The notes: a model not told the origin generated them from the letters alone. Shown: positions 22,618 to 32,430, counted from the first letter of the stretch. The stretch is 64,000 bases of DNA from Peribacillus simplex (GCF_030123325.1 NZ_CP126106.1:586001-650000), one strand, 5' to 3'. A program made the numbers and translations.

Positions 22618-24537
22618 TTAGTTTCTCAAAAGTCTTAAGCTGTTCAGTATAACGAGAATTGTACTTCCTTCATGGCCAATGACGCCATATGGGAGGTCTA
22701 GAAATTGAAGGAAATTGGATGCTATCAAAATCATGATGACCGAAATTGAAAAGATGACGTTTTGTTTGATGATCCGATTCATCTTCTTGGATAATTTGAC
22801 TGCTTCCGCAATGCGCGGCAGATCATTCTTCATCAGAACGACATCCGCTGTCTCCAAGGCAACATCCGTGCCTTCACCCATTGCAATTCCAACAGATGCT
22901 GTTGCTAGTGCAGGCGCATCATTGATGCCATCCCCAACCATCGCTACAGTGCCAAAATGTTCTTTCAGCTTTTTCACTTCAGTCACTTTGGTTTCAGGTA
23001 GACATTCGGCAATATATGCATCTATATGGCTCTCCAAAGCAATCGCTTTAGCCGTTTTTTCCCCATCCCCTGTAAGCATGACGGTATGGATGCCCTCATT
23101 TTTCAAGGCTTCGATGGCTGTAACGGTTTCTTCACGAACGACATCTTTCAAAGTGAGTATGCCTGCAATTCCTTGATCATCTTTTGCATAAACGATTGTC
23201 TTACCTTGTTCAGCCAATGTCAGTGCAATGCCATTTTGGAATCGTTCTGCTTCACTGCGACCGACGAAATCAGCTTTTCCGACTTGCCAAAGCACGCCAT
23301 TGATATAGGCTTGAACCCCATTACCTGAGATATCTTCCATGTTATTGGGTTTAATGATATCCTTTTGCAATTTTGATTTGGCATAACGTACGATTGATGT
23401 TGCCAAAGGGTGATTCGAATAATTTTCAACAGATGCAATATGAAATAAGAAATCATCTTCGTTTAAATCTTCGCGGATAATGACATCCGTAACCTCTGGT
23501 TTTCCTTTTGTCAATGTACCGGTTTTATCTAAAGCAATTGCCTGCAGATTACCTAGATTCTCAAGATGGATGCCTCCTTTAAATAAAATGCCATGACGGG
23601 CTCCATTTGAAATGGCAGAAAGTGTAGCTGGCATAATAGAGGCAACAAGGGCACAAGGAGAAGCGACAACGAGCAGGATCATCGCTCTGTAGAATGTCTC
23701 GGTCCAGCTCCACCCCAATAGGAAATGGGGTACGAACATCATCAGGCCGACAACCGTCAATACTACTTTTACATAAGTCCCTTCAAACCGTTCAATGAAC
23801 AGCTGGGAAGGGGACTTTTCACTTTGTGCGGATTGAACGAGAGTGATTATTTTTTGAAATAATGTTTCACTTGCCGGTTTGGTGATTTCCACGGTAATCG
23901 TTCCACGGAGATTAACCGTTCCCGCAAATACTTCATCATCCAATGATTTACTGACTGGTAGGGATTCGCCAGTGATGGCGGCTTCATCGATATTGGTACG
24001 GCCGTCCGTGATTTTTCCATCTGAAGGAACTCTCTCACCTGGTTTCACTAAAATCAAATCCCCGACATGCAGCTGTGAAACGGATACGGTTTCTTCATAT
24101 CCGTTAGTGATGCGCAGTGCTTCTTCGGGCTGTAAGTCCATTAATGCTGAAATTTCTTTATGGCTTTTATTCATCGTGTATGTCTCAAGGGCACCGCTTA
24201 AAGCGAAGATGAAAATCAATATGGCACCTTCCGTCCAGTATCCGATGACCGCAGAACCGATTGCCGCAAAAATCATCAGCATCTCAACATTCAATTCCCG
24301 GTCGGCAATCGTATCTTCTATGCCTTCTTTCGCCTTGGCATATCCGCCAATCAAGAAAGAGGCCAAGTATATGACGATGGAAGTGGTTTCCATTCCGTTC
24401 TTTGAAAGGGCCCAGCCCAATAATATAAGTAAACCGCTGAATAATGCAGCAATAAGTTCTAGATGAGGTTTCGCTTTTTCCAACCAAGTGGTTTTGCATG
24501 CAGCCGGTTGGGTTAAATGTTTAGTATCTGTAGTCAT
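22618..24537 (-). CDS. zosA: Heavy-metal P1B-type ATPase, ZosA-like
   Basis: 639 residues. Order of parts: membrane helices, actuator domain with TGES (AAITGESLPV), metal-binding helix with SPC (VVASPCALV), P-domain DKTGTLTKG with the phosphorylated Asp, HP locus (NHPLA), and hinge MVGDGINDAPAL. There is no N-terminal HMA domain. SPC with the C-terminal membrane pair places it among Zn/Cd/Co pumps. B. subtilis ZosA, its closest look-alike, imports zinc during oxidative stress; direction here is inference. The ATG at 24537 has gggaggg at good distance. A Fur-family box lies about 40 bases upstream. Confidence 0.9.
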   Translation of the reverse strand: MTTDTKHLTQPAACKTTWLEKAKPHLELIAALFSGLLILLGWALSKNGMETTSIVIYLASFLIGGYAKAKEGIEDTIADRELNVEMLMIFAAIGSAVIGYWTEGAILIFIFALSGALETYTMNKSHKEISALMDLQPEEALRITNGYEETVSVSQLHVGDLILVKPGERVPSDGKITDGRTNIDEAAITGESLPVSKSLDDEVFAGTVNLRGTITVEITKPASETLFQKIITLVQSAQSEKSPSQLFIERFEGTYVKVVLTVVGLMMFVPHFLLGWSWTETFYRAMILLVVASPCALVASIMPATLSAISNGARHGILFKGGIHLENLGNLQAIALDKTGTLTKGKPEVTDVIIREDLNEDDFLFHIASVENYSNHPLATSIVRYAKSKLQKDIIKPNNMEDISGNGVQAYINGVLWQVGKADFVGRSEAERFQNGIALTLAEQGKTIVYAKDDQGIAGILTLKDVVREETVTAIEALKNEGIHTVMLTGDGEKTAKAIALESHIDAYIAECLPETKVTEVKKLKEHFGTVAMVGDGINDAPALATASVGIAMGEGTDVALETADVVLMKNDLPRIAEAVKLSKKMNRIIKQNVIFSISVIMILIASNFLQFLDLPYGVIGHEGSTILVILNSLRLLRN

Positions 24538-24574
24538 AAGACTCCCTCCCACATTCTTCTCTATTTTGTGTAAA

Positions 24575-24589
24575 TGATATAGATTATCA
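24575..24589. promoter_or_regulatory. Fur/PerR-type operator upstream of zosA
   Basis: TGATATAGATTATCA matches the 7-1-7 Fur-family consensus TGATAATNATTATCA at 13 of 15 positions. The palindrome extends outward to aaatgata/tatcattt. B. subtilis zosA is PerR-controlled, so PerR is the first guess. The rest of 24590-24866 holds no gene. Confidence 0.6.
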
Positions 24590-24866
24590 TTTGTGTTATA
24601 TCTAATTGAGAAAGATAATCAACGTCATTTCTCTGGATAAAATATGAAAGCTGCCACCGTAATTGCGATGACAGCAATGTTTTCAAAGGTTTATAAATGT
24701 GATGTCCCTTTTGTTATTATTATAATACCACATATCCTATTCAGAAATAAAGAAGAATGATTCTAATCTAGTAAAAAATATAAAGTATCTCCTGACCAAT
24801 ATAAAGTCTATTGATAAATACCGTTCAAATTGAATAATAAAAGAAGCGTCCAGATAAAAAACTATA

Positions 24867-26033
24867 CTACATAACTGAAGCAGGCATTTTTTCCTTAAAC
24901 AAGGCCAATGATATGAAGACAAGGAAAAGCATGATACTGATCATATAGAAAAAATTTGCTCCATCAATGTGTTCTATAACCAGGCCGCCAAAGAATGGAC
25001 CGACGATGCTGCCGAGACTAAAGAATATACTGCATAATAAATTCCCGGCAGGTAATAGGTTTCTAGGTAAAAGATCTGCCATATAACTGATACCCAGCGA
25101 GAAAGTCGAACCAACCATCATTCCGCCAAACATAAAGCAGATGAATAGGCCAAGCACTGAATAGGAATAAATCCCTGCAAGCGTGAATATGGCAAACCCT
25201 GAAAAAAGAATCGTCAGCAAGGTCTTTCGCCGTCCAAAACGGTCACTGACCATCCCCAAGGGGATCTGGGTAAGCAGAGTCCCTGCAGAAAATGCCGGAA
25301 TGATGATGGATACTGCGGTTAAATCGATTCCGGAGCGCAGGGCGAATACAGGAAAATTGCTATTCAATGAGGCTTCAAGCACGCCAAATGTAAACGGAAG
25401 TAAAAAAGCGACCCAGGCTATGCGGCTAACTTTCGTAAACCTTTTGAGTGTGCCAAGGAATGATGTGCTTTCAGAATCATCCTGATCAGGAAGCTCATTT
25501 CTAATTAGGAAAACAGTGGACCACGCCAGAAGGCTAAGTATCGATGTGATGATGAAAGGCAAAGACTGATTGATTTCGAGAAGCTTCGTCATCAGCGGGC
25601 CAACCATGAAGCCAAGACTGAAGAAAAGTCCATAAATGGCAAGATTCCTTCCGCGCTTCGCTATTGGTGAAATGGCAGTGATCCAGGTCTGTGTAGCAAA
25701 GTGAAGTGTATGATCGCCGATACCAATGAAGAAACGCAGTACGAACCAAAACCAGAATGATTTCCAGACAGGAAATAAGGCAAGTGATACAATGACCGTT
25801 ATCCCGCCAAATAATATCAATGGCTTATAGCCGTATTTCCGGAGTGGGGCTTCCATAAAAGGAGAAATCAATAGAATTCCAATATAAAGGGAGGCTGCAT
25901 GAAACCCGTTTAGGGATGAGCTAATTCCTTCATTTTCAAAAATGATGGCAATGATCGGCAGGAGCATCCCTTGAGAAAACCCCGATATGCCGACAATTAA
26001 GATTAAAACGCTTAAAAGCAATTTATTATTCAT
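24867..26033 (-). CDS. yfkF: MFS transporter YfkF
   Basis: 388 residues with 12 membrane helices of the major facilitator superfamily. The loop 2-3 type motif is partly kept, and GMVSDRFGRRKTLLT at the loop 8-9 position is a clear MFS motif A. Small drug-efflux-type MFS proteins have this size. Synteny with yfkE and yfkD supports YfkF. Substrate unknown. It is transcribed divergently from yfkE. Confidence 0.82.
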   Translation of the reverse strand: MNNKLLLSVLILIVGISGFSQGMLLPIIAIIFENEGISSSLNGFHAASLYIGILLISPFMEAPLRKYGYKPLILFGGITVIVSLALFPVWKSFWFWFVLRFFIGIGDHTLHFATQTWITAISPIAKRGRNLAIYGLFFSLGFMVGPLMTKLLEINQSLPFIITSILSLLAWSTVFLIRNELPDQDDSESTSFLGTLKRFTKVSRIAWVAFLLPFTFGVLEASLNSNFPVFALRSGIDLTAVSIIIPAFSAGTLLTQIPLGMVSDRFGRRKTLLTILFSGFAIFTLAGIYSYSVLGLFICFMFGGMMVGSTFSLGISYMADLLPRNLLPAGNLLCSIFFSLGSIVGPFFGGLVIEHIDGANFFYMISIMLFLVFISLALFKEKMPASVM

Positions 26034-26225
26034 AAAATCATGTCTCCTAAGAAATGTATACCTTCTTGATGTTACATCTTAGGAAGAGGATTAAGCAATA
26101 GAAATTTGGGTAAATATTGTCAAGAAGAGAGGTGTTGATAAAATTTTCCTTTGTCATTCACCGAAGATTATGTATGATAGTTTTTGTTACATAAAAAGAA
26201 CTATAGGATTGTGAGGAGAAGTATC

Positions 26226-27281
26226 GTGAATAAAATATTTTTGGGGCTTGTCCTGTTAGGCGTCCCTTTATCTGTCATTGGGTCATTATTGCATTGGCCG
26301 AGTGTAATCATGTTCATAGTATATTGCTTAACAATCGTGGCGCTGGCAGGCTTCATGGGCCGGGCCACTGAAAGCTTAGCGATCGTTATGGGACCAAGGA
26401 TTGGCGGTCTCTTGAATGCAACGTTTGGTAATGCAGTAGAATTGATCATATCCATCTTTTCATTAAAGGCGGGGCTAGTGGGTGTCGTGCTGGCGTCTTT
26501 GACTGGTTCCGTTTTAGGAAATTTATTGTTGGTGGCAGGACTTTCATTCTTTGTCGGAGGGACTAAATACAAACGGCAGAAGTTTAATGTATTCGATGCG
26601 AGGCATAATGCCGGTCTATTGATTTTTGCTGTAATTGTAGCCTTCGTCATACCGGAAGTATTCACACAAAACATGGGTGAATCAAGCACGATGTCGTTAA
26701 GTGTCGGAATTTCCATTATATTGATCTTATTATATCTTGCAGCATTATTCTTTAAATTGGTTACTCACCGCGGGGTATATCAGCATACTGAGAAACTCGA
26801 GGAACATGAAGAGGAAGTACCGGAGTGGGGCAGGAAAAAGGCAATTATAATACTTGCTGCCGCTACATTGGCTGTTGCTTACGTATCGGAAAAACTTGTC
26901 CATACGTTTAGCGAGGTGGGGGAAGCTTTCGGATGGTCGGAGTTATTCATCGGTGTCATTATCGTTGCGATCGTCGGTAACGCGGCAGAGCATGCTTCCG
27001 CCGTCATAATGGCCTATAAAAACAAAATGGATGTCGCTGTGGAGATTGCCGTTGGTTCCACGCTTCAAGTAGCGATGTTCGTTGCCCCAGTACTCGTATT
27101 GATTTCGTTAATGTATCCAACGAGTATGCCGCTTGTTTTCACAATGCCAGAACTGATATCAATGGTTTCAGCAGTCTTTCTGGTAATCATGATTTCTAAT
27201 GATGGGGAAACGAACTGGTTTGAAGGCCTTACATTATTGGCCGCTTACTTCATTATGGGAATTGGATTTTATTTATTATAA
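26226..27281 (+). CDS. yfkE: Ca2+/H+ antiporter (CaCA family) YfkE/ChaA
   Basis: 351 residues, about 11 membrane helices in two repeats. Each half carries the CaCA signature: GLLNATFGNAVELI near residue 65 and IVGNAAEHASAVIMA near residue 255; the glutamates bind Ca2+. An acidic loop (KLEEHEEEVPEW) lies between the halves. The protein exchanges cytosolic Ca2+ for protons. GTG at 26226 is chosen, behind gaggagaa; the upstream extension is basic and without a site. B. subtilis YfkE has this size and structure. Confidence 0.93.
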   Translation: MNKIFLGLVLLGVPLSVIGSLLHWPSVIMFIVYCLTIVALAGFMGRATESLAIVMGPRIGGLLNATFGNAVELIISIFSLKAGLVGVVLASLTGSVLGNLLLVAGLSFFVGGTKYKRQKFNVFDARHNAGLLIFAVIVAFVIPEVFTQNMGESSTMSLSVGISIILILLYLAALFFKLVTHRGVYQHTEKLEEHEEEVPEWGRKKAIIILAAATLAVAYVSEKLVHTFSEVGEAFGWSELFIGVIIVAIVGNAAEHASAVIMAYKNKMDVAVEIAVGSTLQVAMFVAPVLVLISLMYPTSMPLVFTMPELISMVSAVFLVIMISNDGETNWFEGLTLLAAYFIMGIGFYLL

Positions 27282-27289
27282 GAATGCAG

Positions 27290-27318
27290 GCCTTCCAATG
27301 TGGGAGGTCTTTCTTTTT
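27290..27318 (+). terminator. Terminator of yfkE
   Basis: An imperfect 8-bp stem (ggccttcc/gggaggtc, two G-T pairs) followed by tttctttttat. Confidence 0.65.
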
Positions 27319-27328
27319 ATAAAATTAA

Positions 27329-27380
27329 AATATAGAAATGACTCTGCTCAGGTTAGATTTAGCAGAGTCATTTCTATATT
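27329..27380. repeat. Perfect 20-bp inverted repeat
   Basis: Arms at 27329-27348 and 27361-27380 are exact complements with a 12-base loop. No T run follows. Another inverted repeat, cataacct-like CATACCT/AGGTATG, is at 27544-27571. Otherwise 27381-27751 holds only the AT-rich upstream region of yfkD. Confidence 0.85.
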
Positions 27381-27751
27381 AGTAAATTACCATTCATAAG
27401 TTATTCCAAAATTTTTCATCATGCTTTTGAAAAAGTTGAGAAAATATTCTAGAGTGTCACACCATCCTTTTACATCAGATTTAAGTATAGGCGAATTCGT
27501 TTTCTGTCATCCTTTAAAAGGGTGTCATGGATTGTTCGATAAGCATACCTCCTGAAGGTTTAATAGGTATGAACGATTTCGCCTCCTTTTTATAATGTAA
27601 AATAAGTATAACTGATTTGAAGAGAAAAGTAAATATTCTGAACTTTACAAATTTATTACAAAATTGAAATCGGAATGAAATGTATAGAATGTTGGCTAAA
27701 AACAAAATCTATAATCAATATGATTGAACCCCTCAAAAGGAGTGCGACAGC

Positions 27752-28564
27752 ATGAAAAGAACTATTATTATTACGATGATTGCCCTAATTGCCTTCATTC
27801 AGGCGAATGTAAGCTTTGCAGCTGATATACCAGAAGCCAAAGCAAATCCGAATAAGGTGAATATCCCACCTTCAGTATTGAATATTGCAAAGGAGAATAC
27901 GTATCCGAACCCGACCCAGGATCTTCCGATGCTGCAGCCGAGTAATCTTGCCAAACAATTGATCGATTCGTCGGATATCAAGATTGAAAACCCAGAACTC
28001 ATCCAAATGTTGAATGAATCCGCAATTGCAAAAGCCCCGCTTGCTTTTGGATACAGGGCGACCATTTACCTTGGCCATTGGGCCTTGAATTATGAGTCTT
28101 CTGAAACGGCACCAAACTGGGAATACCAAAAGATCAATACGAATTACTATGATAATCGCGGCGGTGAAGTTCCATATAAGATCCGTTATGTCCAGGAAAG
28201 TCAGAAGGCAGTGAGTGGCGGTCTGACTGCGAAAATCCCTAAGGCTGAGGATGTTCAAAAGATGATGCTGCTAAAAGCCACTGAAAAAACGAATTTGCCA
28301 TTGGCTTTTGAAACGATCATCGGAGCTGGTACGAAAAAAGATCAAGTATACAATGTTGCTTCAAATAGGATTGGTTACTTGTCCAGTTTTGCTTCCGCCG
28401 TCAATGAAAAAGGCAAGGTCACATATGGAGAAGTATATTTGAACTTAAAAGGTAATAAAAGAACCATTACGATAAAGAACATCACATCACAAGGCATCGG
28501 TGCATGGATACCGGTTCAGGACCATGTTTCCTACAGCTTTACAGTTTCGCAGCAACCCAGGTAA
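27752..28564 (+). CDS. yfkD: Secreted/cell-surface protein YfkD
   Basis: 270 residues with a signal peptide (MKRTIIITMIALIAF, cut near SFA-A at residue 23). The rest is soluble, with IYLGHWALNYESSETAPNWE in the middle and repeated Lys/Thr strands toward the end. This is the YfkD family, limited to spore-forming Bacillaceae; its function is not known. B. subtilis yfkD belongs to the late forespore programme. Good aaggagtg site. Bidirectional terminator after the gene. Confidence 0.85.
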   Translation: MKRTIIITMIALIAFIQANVSFAADIPEAKANPNKVNIPPSVLNIAKENTYPNPTQDLPMLQPSNLAKQLIDSSDIKIENPELIQMLNESAIAKAPLAFGYRATIYLGHWALNYESSETAPNWEYQKINTNYYDNRGGEVPYKIRYVQESQKAVSGGLTAKIPKAEDVQKMMLLKATEKTNLPLAFETIIGAGTKKDQVYNVASNRIGYLSSFASAVNEKGKVTYGEVYLNLKGNKRTITIKNITSQGIGAWIPVQDHVSYSFTVSQQPR

Positions 28565-28567
28565 ATT

Positions 28568-28597
28568 GAAAAACTCGCCGGATTGGCGAGTTTTTCT
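28568..28597. terminator. Bidirectional terminator
   Basis: gaaaaactcgcc/ggcgagtttttc stem, T5 on both strands, between yfkD and convergent yfkA. Confidence 0.9.
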
Positions 28598-29725
28598 TCA
28601 TATGGTTGACTTCCTGATCCTGAAGTCCTCCTTCGGGTAGTAGGCATTTTTGACGAGAACATTCGGGCCCAGACATTTGACTGCCGGGCAGTGGCAGTTC
28701 AATTCATTGGCCAGTTTCGAACTCATCCATGTGTCATAGGAATCGGTCAAGGGCTGGTCTTTGATATTCCCTAATGTAGGCGCGTCCCCGAAATCGGTCA
28801 CGATCACTTCCCCTGTGAAAATATTGATGTTCAACCTGGAACGTCCATCAGGGTCATTCCTTACAGTCACTTTATGTGAACCATAAAGGCGTTGAAGCAG
28901 CTTTATATCCTCTTTACTGTTATTGCAAGGATAAAATGGCAGGGTACCGAAAAGCATCCAAACATTTTCATCACGGATATCAAGCAAATGATGAATCGCT
29001 TCACGCATATTATCCAATGATAAAGTTTCAAGTGCCGAAGCGAAATCGCTTGGATACATCGGATGAATTTCATGCCTTTGACATCCCATTTCATCGACGA
29101 TCTGTCTGTGAATATGTTCAAGATGAGGCAATGTGCGTTTATTAAGCATCGTTTCTGCAGATACCAGCACACCAGCTTTTGTCAGGGCACGGGAATTTTC
29201 GATCATTTTATCAAATAGTTTCTTTCGCTGTTCCCGAGATGGTTTTCGGTCCATCATGGCAAAGCCGATATCAATGAATTCATCGATCGTTCCCCAATTA
29301 TGGGAAATGTGCAGAACATCCAAATAAGGAATGATTTCCTCATACCGTTCCAAGTCAAGGGTCAAGTTGGAATTGATTTGTGTCCGTACCCCGCGGCTAC
29401 GGGCATATTTCAATAGAGGCAAAACATAATTCTTCACTTGTTTTCTTGAAAGCATCGGTTCCCCGCCAGTGATGCTTAGCGAGCGAAGCAAAGGGATTTC
29501 ATCAAGTCGCTGAATCAGTAATTCCAAAGGCAGGGCATCCGGGTCCTTGGGCTGAAGTGTGTAACCGACGGCACAATGCTCACAACGCATATTGCAAAGG
29601 GTTGTGGTGGTGAACTCCACGTTGGTGAGGCTGAGTTTTCCATATTGTTCAACGTCCATATATGCTTCCCAAGGATCATACTTGGGTGTAATTGGTGTTA
29701 AAAGATCTTGCTTGATTATTGACAT
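28598..29725 (-). CDS. yfkAB: Radical SAM protein YfkA/YfkB
   Basis: 375 residues. The 4Fe-4S/SAM motif is CNMRCEHC (Cys near 43, 47 and 50), followed by SITGGEPMLS (SAM amino-group motif GGE) near residue 85. A second Cys group near the end (NCHCPAVKCLG) may hold an auxiliary cluster or metal. B. subtilis was first annotated with two genes, yfkA and yfkB, later seen as one; here it is one frame. Substrate unknown. aaggag precedes the ATG. Confidence 0.88.
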   Translation of the reverse strand: MSIIKQDLLTPITPKYDPWEAYMDVEQYGKLSLTNVEFTTTTLCNMRCEHCAVGYTLQPKDPDALPLELLIQRLDEIPLLRSLSITGGEPMLSRKQVKNYVLPLLKYARSRGVRTQINSNLTLDLERYEEIIPYLDVLHISHNWGTIDEFIDIGFAMMDRKPSREQRKKLFDKMIENSRALTKAGVLVSAETMLNKRTLPHLEHIHRQIVDEMGCQRHEIHPMYPSDFASALETLSLDNMREAIHHLLDIRDENVWMLFGTLPFYPCNNSKEDIKLLQRLYGSHKVTVRNDPDGRSRLNINIFTGEVIVTDFGDAPTLGNIKDQPLTDSYDTWMSSKLANELNCHCPAVKCLGPNVLVKNAYYPKEDFRIRKSTI

Positions 29726-29875
29726 ATTTAAAACTCCTTACGTAATAATGCACTAACCCATTATGAACAATGGGAACAAAAATTGTCAAATGGCGGAGAG
29801 CTGCGTTTATAGCTTGCCATTGCACTTTCAAGCAGATTTCGTTACGATGAAAGAAGAACGGAAGGAGAGTGCCTC

Positions 29876-30061
29876 ATGGGAAAATCCATTACAGGTAAAA
29901 ACGAACAATTAACATACTTAAAAGAACGCCTCACGATGTTCATGGAAGTTCTTGATCATATCGAACCGGAAAATACGGAGTTGGAAGATATAGACCGTTT
30001 AATCGGCATGATAGATGATTTGGAAGGCAAAGTGGAACAATTCAAGACAAGGGAAGACTAA
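29876..30061 (+). CDS. SE1561-family small protein
   Basis: 61 residues, entirely helical and acidic: KNEQLTYLKERLTMFMEVLD, then a D/E-rich helix (LEDIDRLIGMIDDLE). I recognise the SE1561 family of Firmicutes; its function is unknown and a coiled-coil dimer is likely. A strong ggaaggag site stands before the ATG and a terminator follows. Confidence 0.75.
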   Translation: MGKSITGKNEQLTYLKERLTMFMEVLDHIEPENTELEDIDRLIGMIDDLEGKVEQFKTRED

Positions 30062-30104
30062 TATCTGTTTCGATAGTATGACTTTTTCAATGTTAATATT
30101 CATG

Positions 30105-30137
30105 AGGGATGACGAGAAACCTGCGTCATCCCTTTTA
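30105..30137 (+). terminator. Terminator of the SE1561-family gene
   Basis: gggatgacg/cgtcatccc stem followed by TTTTATT. Bases 30138-30364 contain only the upstream region of the fumarase gene; a TATAAT at 30272-30277 may be its -10 box. Confidence 0.85.
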
Positions 30138-30364
30138 TTATCAAATCTTCTTGGAAATGATTGGTGAAGATATTTGATTTATGGGCTATTTAAAGCGCTT
30201 TGATCATTTCACTCCAAATTGCTGTTCATTAAGAAAAATAATTACTTGTTTTCGAAAGATTATGTTAGATGTATAATAAAACGGGTGTTGAATCATTCGC
30301 TATTTATAGAGAAGCAGGGAAATGATTAATCTAATCTAGGGGAAATAAGAGGGGGAAGAGAAAT

Positions 30365-31933
30365 TTGGATATTCAAAAATTCCAAGAAAGTATGTACAGT
30401 CTTATCGTTGAAACTTCAACGAATCTTCCAAAGGATGTTCGTCGTGCGGTCAAAAGTGCAAAACAGCGTGAAAATGCAGGTACTCGTTCTGCATTAAGCT
30501 TGGCCACCATCACGAATAATATTACAATGGCTGACGACAATGTATCACCGATTTGTCAGGATACTGGTCTGCCGACTTTCAAAATAAAAACTCCAGTTGG
30601 CGTGAACCAACTTGAAATAAAAAAAGCAATCCGAAATGCGATCATTTTAGCGACAAAAGGCGGAAAACTTCGTCCAAACGCAGTTGACTCTTTATCGGGT
30701 GAAAATAGCGGGGATAACCTTGGGGAAGGTCTTCCTGTCATTAAATTCGATCAATGGGAAAAAGACTATATTGATGTTCGCCTTATCTTAAAAGGCGGCG
30801 GCTGTGAAAATAAAAACATCCAATACAGTCTGCCTATGGAACTTGAAGGATTGGGGAAAGCGGGCCGTGATTTGGACGGAATCCGTAAATGTGTACTTCA
30901 CTCTGTCTACCAAGCACAAGGACAAGGCTGCAGTGCCGGCTTCATCGGCGTTGGTATCGGTGGGGACCGTTCATCCGGATATGATCTGGCTAAGGCTCAA
31001 CTTTTCCGCAGTAATGAAGATGTGAATCCGAATGAAGACCTTCGTAAACTTGAAGATTACATCATGAAGACAGCTAATGAATTGGGAATCGGCACGATGG
31101 GCTTTGGCGGCGAAACTACACTGCTTGGATGTAAAATCGGTGTCATGCACCGTATTCCGGCAAGCTTTTTCGTATCCGTTGCTTACAATTGCTGGGCATT
31201 CCGCCGTTTAGGAGTGAAAGTCAATCCTGAAACAGGTGAAATCAATGAGTGGTTGTATCAAGAAGGCGAGAAAATCGACTTTGCTTTAGAAGCAGAAAAA
31301 GCAGCGAAGGATGAAGTGGCAGCCGCTTCTGAACCGGACGTTAAAGCTTCCCGTGAAATCACCCTGCAAGCACCAATCACGGAAGAACAAATCCGTGAAT
31401 TAAAAGTTGGTGACGTGGTTCATATTAACGGCAGGATGTATACGGGCCGTGATGCCATCCACAAGCATTTATCTGAAAATCCTGCACCAATCGACCTAGA
31501 TGGACAAATCATCTATCATTGTGGCCCAGTTATGCTGAAGGACGAAGAAGGTAAATGGCATGTGAAGGCTGCGGGACCGACAACAAGTATTCGTGAAGAA
31601 CCATACCAAGGCGATATCATGAAACGATTCGGCATCCGTGCAGTTATCGGTAAAGGCGGAATGGGACCAAAAACACTAGAGGCGCTAAGTGAACACGGCG
31701 GCGTTTATCTAAACGCAATCGGCGGGGCTGCTCAATATTATGCAGACTGCATCAAGTCCGTCGAAGGTGTGAACTTCACTGAATTTGGTATTCCAGAAGC
31801 GATGTGGCATCTGAATGTTGAAGGATTCACTGCCGTAGTTACCATGGATTCACATGGAAACAGCCTGCATAAAGACGTTCAGCAATCTTCATTGGAAAAA
31901 TTGGCACAATTCAAAGAACCAGTATTTAAATAA
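30365..31933 (+). CDS. fumA: Class I (iron-sulfur) fumarate hydratase
   Basis: 522 residues, the alpha and beta parts of class I fumarase joined in one chain. The alpha part has ICQDTGLPTF (cluster Cys) and later GCSAGFIGVGIGGDRSSG. The beta part begins around residue 340 (REITLQAPI) with HINGRMYTGRDAIHK and IIYHCGPVM, and carries AVIGKGGMG. The enzyme interconverts fumarate and malate with an oxygen-sensitive 4Fe-4S cluster. Bacillus also uses the oxygen-stable class II enzyme (CitG), so this could be a second isozyme. Start TTG follows gagggggaag. Class I enzymes for tartrate have similar parts, but size and motifs favour fumarate. Confidence 0.92.
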   Translation: MDIQKFQESMYSLIVETSTNLPKDVRRAVKSAKQRENAGTRSALSLATITNNITMADDNVSPICQDTGLPTFKIKTPVGVNQLEIKKAIRNAIILATKGGKLRPNAVDSLSGENSGDNLGEGLPVIKFDQWEKDYIDVRLILKGGGCENKNIQYSLPMELEGLGKAGRDLDGIRKCVLHSVYQAQGQGCSAGFIGVGIGGDRSSGYDLAKAQLFRSNEDVNPNEDLRKLEDYIMKTANELGIGTMGFGGETTLLGCKIGVMHRIPASFFVSVAYNCWAFRRLGVKVNPETGEINEWLYQEGEKIDFALEAEKAAKDEVAAASEPDVKASREITLQAPITEEQIRELKVGDVVHINGRMYTGRDAIHKHLSENPAPIDLDGQIIYHCGPVMLKDEEGKWHVKAAGPTTSIREEPYQGDIMKRFGIRAVIGKGGMGPKTLEALSEHGGVYLNAIGGAAQYYADCIKSVEGVNFTEFGIPEAMWHLNVEGFTAVVTMDSHGNSLHKDVQQSSLEKLAQFKEPVFK

Positions 31934-31946
31934 TTATATGGAAAAA

Positions 31947-31976
31947 GGCGCTCACCAAACGGTTGAGCGTCTTTTG
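31947..31976 (+). terminator. Weak terminator of fumA
   Basis: ggcgctca/ttgagcgtc stem with one G-T pair, followed by only TTTTG. Confidence 0.55.
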
Positions 31977-31982
31977 CATATC

Positions 31983-32120
31983 TTACTCTTCGATTTCCGG
32001 CAGTGGATCGATCCTTGTAGCATCCTCTAAATTCAATCCACTTTTCACAAAATGAACAAACACTCCGCCACTTAAACCAAGACAACCAACAAAGCCTATA
32101 GTGATAACCCATTCCAGCAT
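31983..32120 (-). CDS. 45-residue single-helix membrane protein
   Basis: Reads MLEWVITIGFVGCLGLSGGV and then a short charged tail ending PLPEIEE. There is one transmembrane helix rich in glycine. aaggggggaa lies at good distance before the ATG at 32120. No family recognised. It is divergent from another small membrane-protein gene at 32232. Confidence 0.6.
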   Translation of the reverse strand: MLEWVITIGFVGCLGLSGGVFVHFVKSGLNLEDATRIDPLPEIEE

Positions 32121-32231
32121 TTCATTCCCCCCTTGCTAAATGTATATGAAAAAAAAGGCGATAATTTACTCAAAAAAGTACAATCTTTTGGAATGGACGC
32201 ACATACATTAGAAGAGAAAGGGGGGATTTTC

Positions 32232-32417
32232 ATGCAGAACAACTACATCTTATTCTTTATCGCCATGTTAACCGGTTTTGCTTTCATCAAACTTCCTGTG
32301 GCAAACACGATTTTCTCCGGTCTTGAAACATTCCTTGACGTAGTCGGAATTGTAATCGTTCTCATTTTCGCTATCGCCATTATTTGGAAGGCGGCACAAG
32401 CGTTATTTAAAGGATAA
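32232..32417 (+). CDS. 61-residue two-helix membrane protein
   Basis: Reads MQNNYILFFIAMLTGFAFIK and continues with a second hydrophobic helix (FLDVVGIVIVLIFAIAIIW), ending KAAQALFKG. Two predicted membrane segments. The start at 32232 has agaaagggggg upstream; the longer frame from 32133 is less likely. No family recognised. Followed by a terminator. Confidence 0.65.
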   Translation: MQNNYILFFIAMLTGFAFIKLPVANTIFSGLETFLDVVGIVIVLIFAIAIIWKAAQALFKG

Positions 32418-32430
32418 ACAAAGCATGGAG

